The translations under genes and the position numbers were made by a program. 8,434 nt of DNA. Source: Deltaproteobacteria bacterium. Lineage in GTDB: Bacteria; Desulfobacterota; Syntrophia; Syntrophales; Fen-1087. This document shows positions 6,068 to 8,434 of this stretch, one piece after another. The notes under the pieces were generated by a model that worked only from the letters and a program-made list of their open reading frames with translations, was not told where the DNA came from and ran no database searches. Within the stretch, counting starts at the first letter, position 1. Every line of letters starts with the position of its first letter. The stretch covers positions 1-8,434 of the forward strand of contig JAPLJM010000240.1 in assembly GCA_026388595.1 (NCBI GenBank). The letters are read 5' to 3'.

Positions 6068-7054
6068 ATGATGGACATCCAGCGTCGTAAAGAACGGGTT
6101 GCGCTCTTGTCCGTAGTTTCGAACAGTGCGCTTGTGACCATGAAGCTCGTTGTCGGTCTGCTGATCGGCTCGGTATCGATTATTTCGGAGGCGATTCACT
6201 CAGGCGTGGACCTGCTGGCGTCGATCATCGCCCTGTTTTCCGTGAAAAACTCCAGCACGCCTGCTGACAGCAAGCACCCTTTCGGACACGGAAAGATTGA
6301 AAATATTTCCGGTACTGTTGAAGCCCTGCTGATCTTCGTTGCCGCCGGCTGGATCATTTATGAGGCGGCCGGGAAAATCACGAATCCGGAGCCGATCGAA
6401 GCGCTGGGCTGGGGGGTGGGGGTGATGTTGATCTCCGTTGCGGTCAACATTGTCGTCTCGGAAATGCTTTTCAAGGTGGGTCGGGAAACCGATTCCATTG
6501 CCCTGCAGGCCGATGCCTGGCACCTGCGGACGGATGTTTATACGTCCGCAGGCGTCATGGCCAGCCTGGCCCTGATCTGGCTGGTGCACAGCGTGTTTCC
6601 TGACATGGATTTTGACTGGATGGACCCGGCGGCGGCCATTGGGGTGGCTTTGCTGATCATCAAGGCGGCCTATGATCTGACGATGCAGTCGGCCAAGGAT
6701 CTACTGGATGTGACCCTTCCAGCCGAAGAAGAAGAATGGATTCGTCTGCGCATCTTGGCGCAACGACCGGTTATCCATGGTTTTCACCAGTTGCGCACGC
6801 GCAAGTCCGGCCATTTCCGTTTTGTGGAATTTCACCTGAAGGTGGATCCACAGATGACTGTGCTCAGCTCGCACGACATTACGGAAGAAATTTCAAATAG
6901 CATTGCAAGTCGATTCCCCGGCACGAGCGTCACGATTCATGTCGAGCCCTGTGATGGAGATTGTACGGGAAATTGCCTCGACGGATGCCTTCTGTCTGAA
7001 GAGCAGCGCCATGAAATCCAGTGCGACAAAATGCCGGCAAAAATAACAACGTAA
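6068..7054 (+). CDS. Cation diffusion facilitator (CDF) metal efflux protein with Cys-rich tail
   Basis: Inner-membrane antiporter of the CDF family, which exports divalent metals such as Zn, Cd, Fe, Co or Mn in exchange for protons. The 328-residue protein has about six membrane helices and a cytoplasmic domain. The transport-site residues are visible: His44-x3-Asp48 in helix 2 (HSGVD) and His152-x3-Asp156 at helix 5 (HLRTD), an HD-HD set usual for Zn/Cd-type members, though specificity is not proven. HPFGHGKIEN (from His70) is the family signature. The cytoplasmic domain (about 210-293) includes GFHQLRTRKSG and VEFHLKVDP. The C-terminus is unusual, with Cys295, 299, 303 and 307 at regular four-residue spacing plus Cys319. 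Two ATGs lie in tandem; GAGG at 6062-6065 is better spaced for the one at 6071 (five bases). The gene lies 18 bases after the zinc-ribbon gene. Confidence 0.93.
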   Translation: MMDIQRRKERVALLSVVSNSALVTMKLVVGLLIGSVSIISEAIHSGVDLLASIIALFSVKNSSTPADSKHPFGHGKIENISGTVEALLIFVAAGWIIYEAAGKITNPEPIEALGWGVGVMLISVAVNIVVSEMLFKVGRETDSIALQADAWHLRTDVYTSAGVMASLALIWLVHSVFPDMDFDWMDPAAAIGVALLIIKAAYDLTMQSAKDLLDVTLPAEEEEWIRLRILAQRPVIHGFHQLRTRKSGHFRFVEFHLKVDPQMTVLSSHDITEEISNSIASRFPGTSVTIHVEPCDGDCTGNCLDGCLLSEEQRHEIQCDKMPAKITT

Positions 7055-7095
7055 GGGATCTGGAGATCTCTTCAAAATAATATAGGAGTTTTTAA

Positions 7096-7491
7096 ATGAA
7101 AAAAATATTACTGTGCCTCGTCATGGCATTGATTCTTTTCAGCGGCTGCGGCGACAGCATCAAAGTGATGGAGTCGCCATTCACAATCAAAGTGACGGGC
7201 AGCGACAAGCTCAAGTTCAGCGGCCACTACTCATTTGCGGGAACCGGCGGCCTTCCCAAGCCCGTCAATGTGGAAGGAACCGTTCCCGCCGAATACAAGG
7301 GAAACGGACTTGCCGCCCTTTGCATGATTCGCAAGACCACGGTGGAAGGGTCTCTGAAAGTGGAAATCTTCAAGGATGATAAAGTTGTTTCCACGTCGGA
7401 AACAACACAGCCCTACGGCATCATTTCTCTGGGCAAGATACCGGAGACGAAGTCCATCATCAATCAGGTCCTGGGAAAAATACTGGGATAG
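7096..7491 (+). CDS. Putative small lipoprotein, unknown function
   Basis: A 131-residue protein with a lipoprotein signal peptide: MKK, a hydrophobic stretch (residues 4-15), then FSGC with the lipidation Cys at residue 18. Phe at the -3 position is less usual than Leu, but LFSGC boxes do occur. Asp at position 20 is +2 to the lipidated Cys, which in enteric bacteria would favour inner-membrane retention; whether that rule applies here is unknown. The mature part looks beta-rich, with alternating polar and hydrophobic residues (FTIKVTGSDKLKFSGHYSF, LKVEIFKDDKVVSTSE). I do not recognise the family. The start is well supported by AGGAG at 7084-7088, seven bases upstream. It lies 41 bases after the metal efflux gene on the same strand, so it may belong to the same transcript. 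A hairpin spans its stop codon. Confidence 0.8.
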   Translation: MKKILLCLVMALILFSGCGDSIKVMESPFTIKVTGSDKLKFSGHYSFAGTGGLPKPVNVEGTVPAEYKGNGLAALCMIRKTTVEGSLKVEIFKDDKVVSTSETTQPYGIISLGKIPETKSIINQVLGKILG

Positions 7492-7511
7492 TCATGCCCC
7501 GATGGCTATCC
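7486..7511 (+). terminator. Hairpin across the lipoprotein stop codon, weak terminator candidate
   Basis: GGATAGTCAT (7486-7495) pairs with ATGGCTATCC (7502-7511), ten base pairs including one G-T pair, with loop GCCCCG. The stem includes the TAG stop. What follows (TGTTCCAGGTTCTTT) is only mildly T-rich, so intrinsic termination is possible but not convincing. Confidence 0.35.
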
Positions 7512-7568
7512 TGTTCCAGGTTCTTTAGCCACGGTACATCATCGCGATCGCTGTTGGACGAAATTAGC

Positions 7569-7592
7569 GTATTTATAAATGTACTTAAATAC
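7569..7592. repeat. AT-rich inverted repeat, first of three in the convergent gap
   Basis: GTATTTA (7569-7575) and TAAATAC (7586-7592) are perfect inverted arms with a ten-base spacer, in a markedly AT-rich stretch (about 7560-7606) that contrasts with the surrounding genes. It may be part of a promoter, a protein-binding site or a remnant of a mobile element; the sequence does not say which. Confidence 0.4.
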
Positions 7593-7609
7593 TTACATGA
7601 TATTCGTTT

Positions 7610-7643
7610 GGCAACATCAACTGTTGATACTGTTGATGTTGCC
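7610..7643. repeat. Perfect 12-bp inverted repeat with embedded 9-bp tandem repeat
   Basis: GGCAACATCAAC (7610-7621) and GTTGATGTTGCC (7632-7643) are perfect inverted arms around a ten-base loop. Overlapping this, ACTGTTGAT occurs twice in tandem (7620-7628 and 7629-7637). No T-run flanks the stem on either strand, so it is not a textbook intrinsic terminator, although its place between convergent genes would suit bidirectional termination. Confidence 0.6.
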
Positions 7644-7647
7644 GGCT

Positions 7648-7676
7648 CATCCAAGGACTTTTTGAAACCTTGGATG
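7648..7676. repeat. 9-bp inverted repeat, third in the convergent gap
   Basis: CATCCAAGG (7648-7656) and CCTTGGATG (7668-7676) are perfect inverted arms with an 11-base loop (ACTTTTTGAAA). It begins four bases after the preceding 12-bp inverted repeat. It lies 44 bases beyond the stop of the - strand gene, so it could end that transcript, but no U-tract follows the stem on that strand. Confidence 0.5.
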
Positions 7677-7719
7677 GCCTTGCCGACTATGAGTTGCTCG
7701 AATTGTTAAGCTCATCCGT

Positions 7720-8434
7720 TTACTGTTTTTCCCATGTCTGCAGGGCCAGGTAGGCGTCAGCAGCGTTGCCGGCCGACTGGAGTGCCTGGCGCAGGTACCT
7801 GTTTTGGAGCGCCCGTGAGGCCAGCGCCAAGAGCTCCAACTGGATGTCCGGATTCTCCAGGGGCGATAAACTTAAAAAGACATATTCCACCGGCTTTTCG
7901 GTGACGATATCCGTAATTCCCATTCTTGTCAGGCCCAAGGCCGCAAGCGGCTGAGCGAGGCTGCCGATACGGGCATGAGGAAAGGCCACGCCTTCATTGA
8001 AGAAAGTGCTTCCCTGTGCCTCCCGCTCTCTAACCGCCTGCAAACAGGAAACAGCGCCGGGTGAGAGGCCCTCCCGGCAGAGGGTTTTCACCAGAACTTC
8101 GAGAGCTTCGTCCTTTGTGACGGGATCTTCCCAGAGGATGATTCCGCCCCTATCCAGAAGGGAACTTAACAAGAGGTTTTTCACCGCCGCCGGCGTCTTT
8201 GACTCCATGCTAAGGGGCTCCTTTAGCATTTCTTCCGTTAATACCGGTTTCCTGGCGACCGCCTGTTCATGCAGCCGTGTATCAAGGACGACAATGGTCA
8301 TCCCCTGCGTTTCATCCATGAGGCGTTCGGGAATGCTCTTCTCGCCGGTTATCCGTTTCCAGAATGGGACATGCGCCGGAGATCCCAACACGATATGACC
8401 GACCCGGTACTCTCTGGCAAAGCGGAGGATGGTA
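7720..8434 (-). CDS. KdpD-like Usp domain fused to PTS EIIA type-2 domain (5' end missing)
   Basis: The C-terminal 237 residues of a larger protein; the reading frame stays open to the right edge, so the true start is outside and the GTG at 8389-8391 is probably internal. The first part (ILRFAREYRVGHIVLGSPAHVPFWKRITG, then ERLMDETQGMTIVVLDTR) matches the end of the universal-stress-protein domain found in KdpD-type potassium/turgor sensors. After a linker of about 30 residues comes a PTS EIIA type-2 (PtsN/FruA-like) domain, from about SLLDRGGIILWEDPVTKDEAL to the end. Its phospho-site is present: GVAFPHAR, with the active His encoded at 7975-7977. No histidine-kinase domain follows; the stop is a TAA right after TWEKQ. 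Known relatives link such domains to regulation of potassium uptake, but here the role is inferred. An antiporter-Usp-EIIA fusion is possible, since the N-terminus is unseen. It is convergent with the lipoprotein gene. Confidence 0.82.
   Translation of the reverse strand, partial: TILRFAREYRVGHIVLGSPAHVPFWKRITGEKSIPERLMDETQGMTIVVLDTRLHEQAVARKPVLTEEMLKEPLSMESKTPAAVKNLLLSSLLDRGGIILWEDPVTKDEALEVLVKTLCREGLSPGAVSCLQAVREREAQGSTFFNEGVAFPHARIGSLAQPLAALGLTRMGITDIVTEKPVEYVFLSLSPLENPDIQLELLALASRALQNRYLRQALQSAGNAADAYLALQTWEKQ

Noticed and set aside
5636..6199. 187-residue - strand frame across the zinc-ribbon gene
   Set aside because: It lies opposite a well-supported gene with a strong ribosome-binding site. 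The hydrophobic stretch comes from the antisense of the His/Lys/Asp-rich tail codons, not from a real membrane protein.
7544..7551. GCGATCGC octamer (HIP1-like palindrome)
   Set aside because: A single copy of an eight-base palindrome is expected by chance and has no context here.
7460..7654. 64-residue - strand frame in the convergent gap
   Set aside because: It overlaps the end of the lipoprotein gene, translates the same repeats, and resembles nothing I recognise. A decayed gene remnant cannot be excluded but has no support.
7494..7709. 71-residue + strand frame after the lipoprotein gene
   Set aside because: No ribosome-binding site or family resemblance, Ser-rich low-information sequence, and its middle simply translates the inverted and tandem repeats.
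7997..8398. 133-residue + strand frame at the right edge
   Set aside because: It is the antisense shadow of the Usp-EIIA gene, which has clear domain motifs on the - strand.

Overview
The window looks like the chromosome of a moderately GC-rich Gram-negative bacterium. A Desulfobacterota/Syntrophales-type deltaproteobacterium is my best guess. It rests on the pst-phoU-phoR arrangement, the style of a roughly 120-bp intergenic repeat, and the Usp-EIIA protein at the right edge; no rRNA or other marker confirms it. There are nine protein-coding genes, eight complete on the + strand and one partial on the - strand. I see no rRNA, tRNA, CRISPR array or transposase gene.

Positions 35-5195 hold a phosphate-uptake and phosphate-signalling block: pstC, pstA, pstB, phoU and a PhoR-type membrane histidine kinase. 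pstC/pstA/pstB are tightly coupled by overlapping or nearly touching stop and start codons. PstC and PstA form the membrane channel, PstB is the ATPase, PhoU passes transporter status to the kinase, and the kinase would phosphorylate a PhoB-type regulator. Neither pstS nor phoB is in the window; pstS may lie just left of position 1. Between phoU and phoR sits a palindromic repeat with imperfect terminal inverted repeats. Its right end carries the ribosome-binding site of phoR, and read-through of the repeat creates a spurious 49-residue N-terminal extension if the upstream GTG is taken as the start.

Positions 5278-7054 look like a metal-related group: a small membrane-anchored protein with a His-His-His-Asp and Cys-x2-Cys cluster, a TFIIB-type zinc-ribbon protein with a His-rich tail, and a cation diffusion facilitator whose C-terminus carries a regular Cys-x3-Cys-x3-Cys-x3-Cys tail. 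A small lipoprotein gene of unknown function follows (7096-7491).

Positions 7492-7719 are a non-coding gap between convergent genes, holding a hairpin across the lipoprotein stop codon and three successive inverted repeats with 10-11-nt loops. From 7720 to the right edge, the - strand encodes the C-terminal part of a protein that joins a KdpD-like universal-stress-protein domain to a PTS EIIA type-2 domain with the conserved phospho-acceptor histidine; its N-terminus is outside the window.
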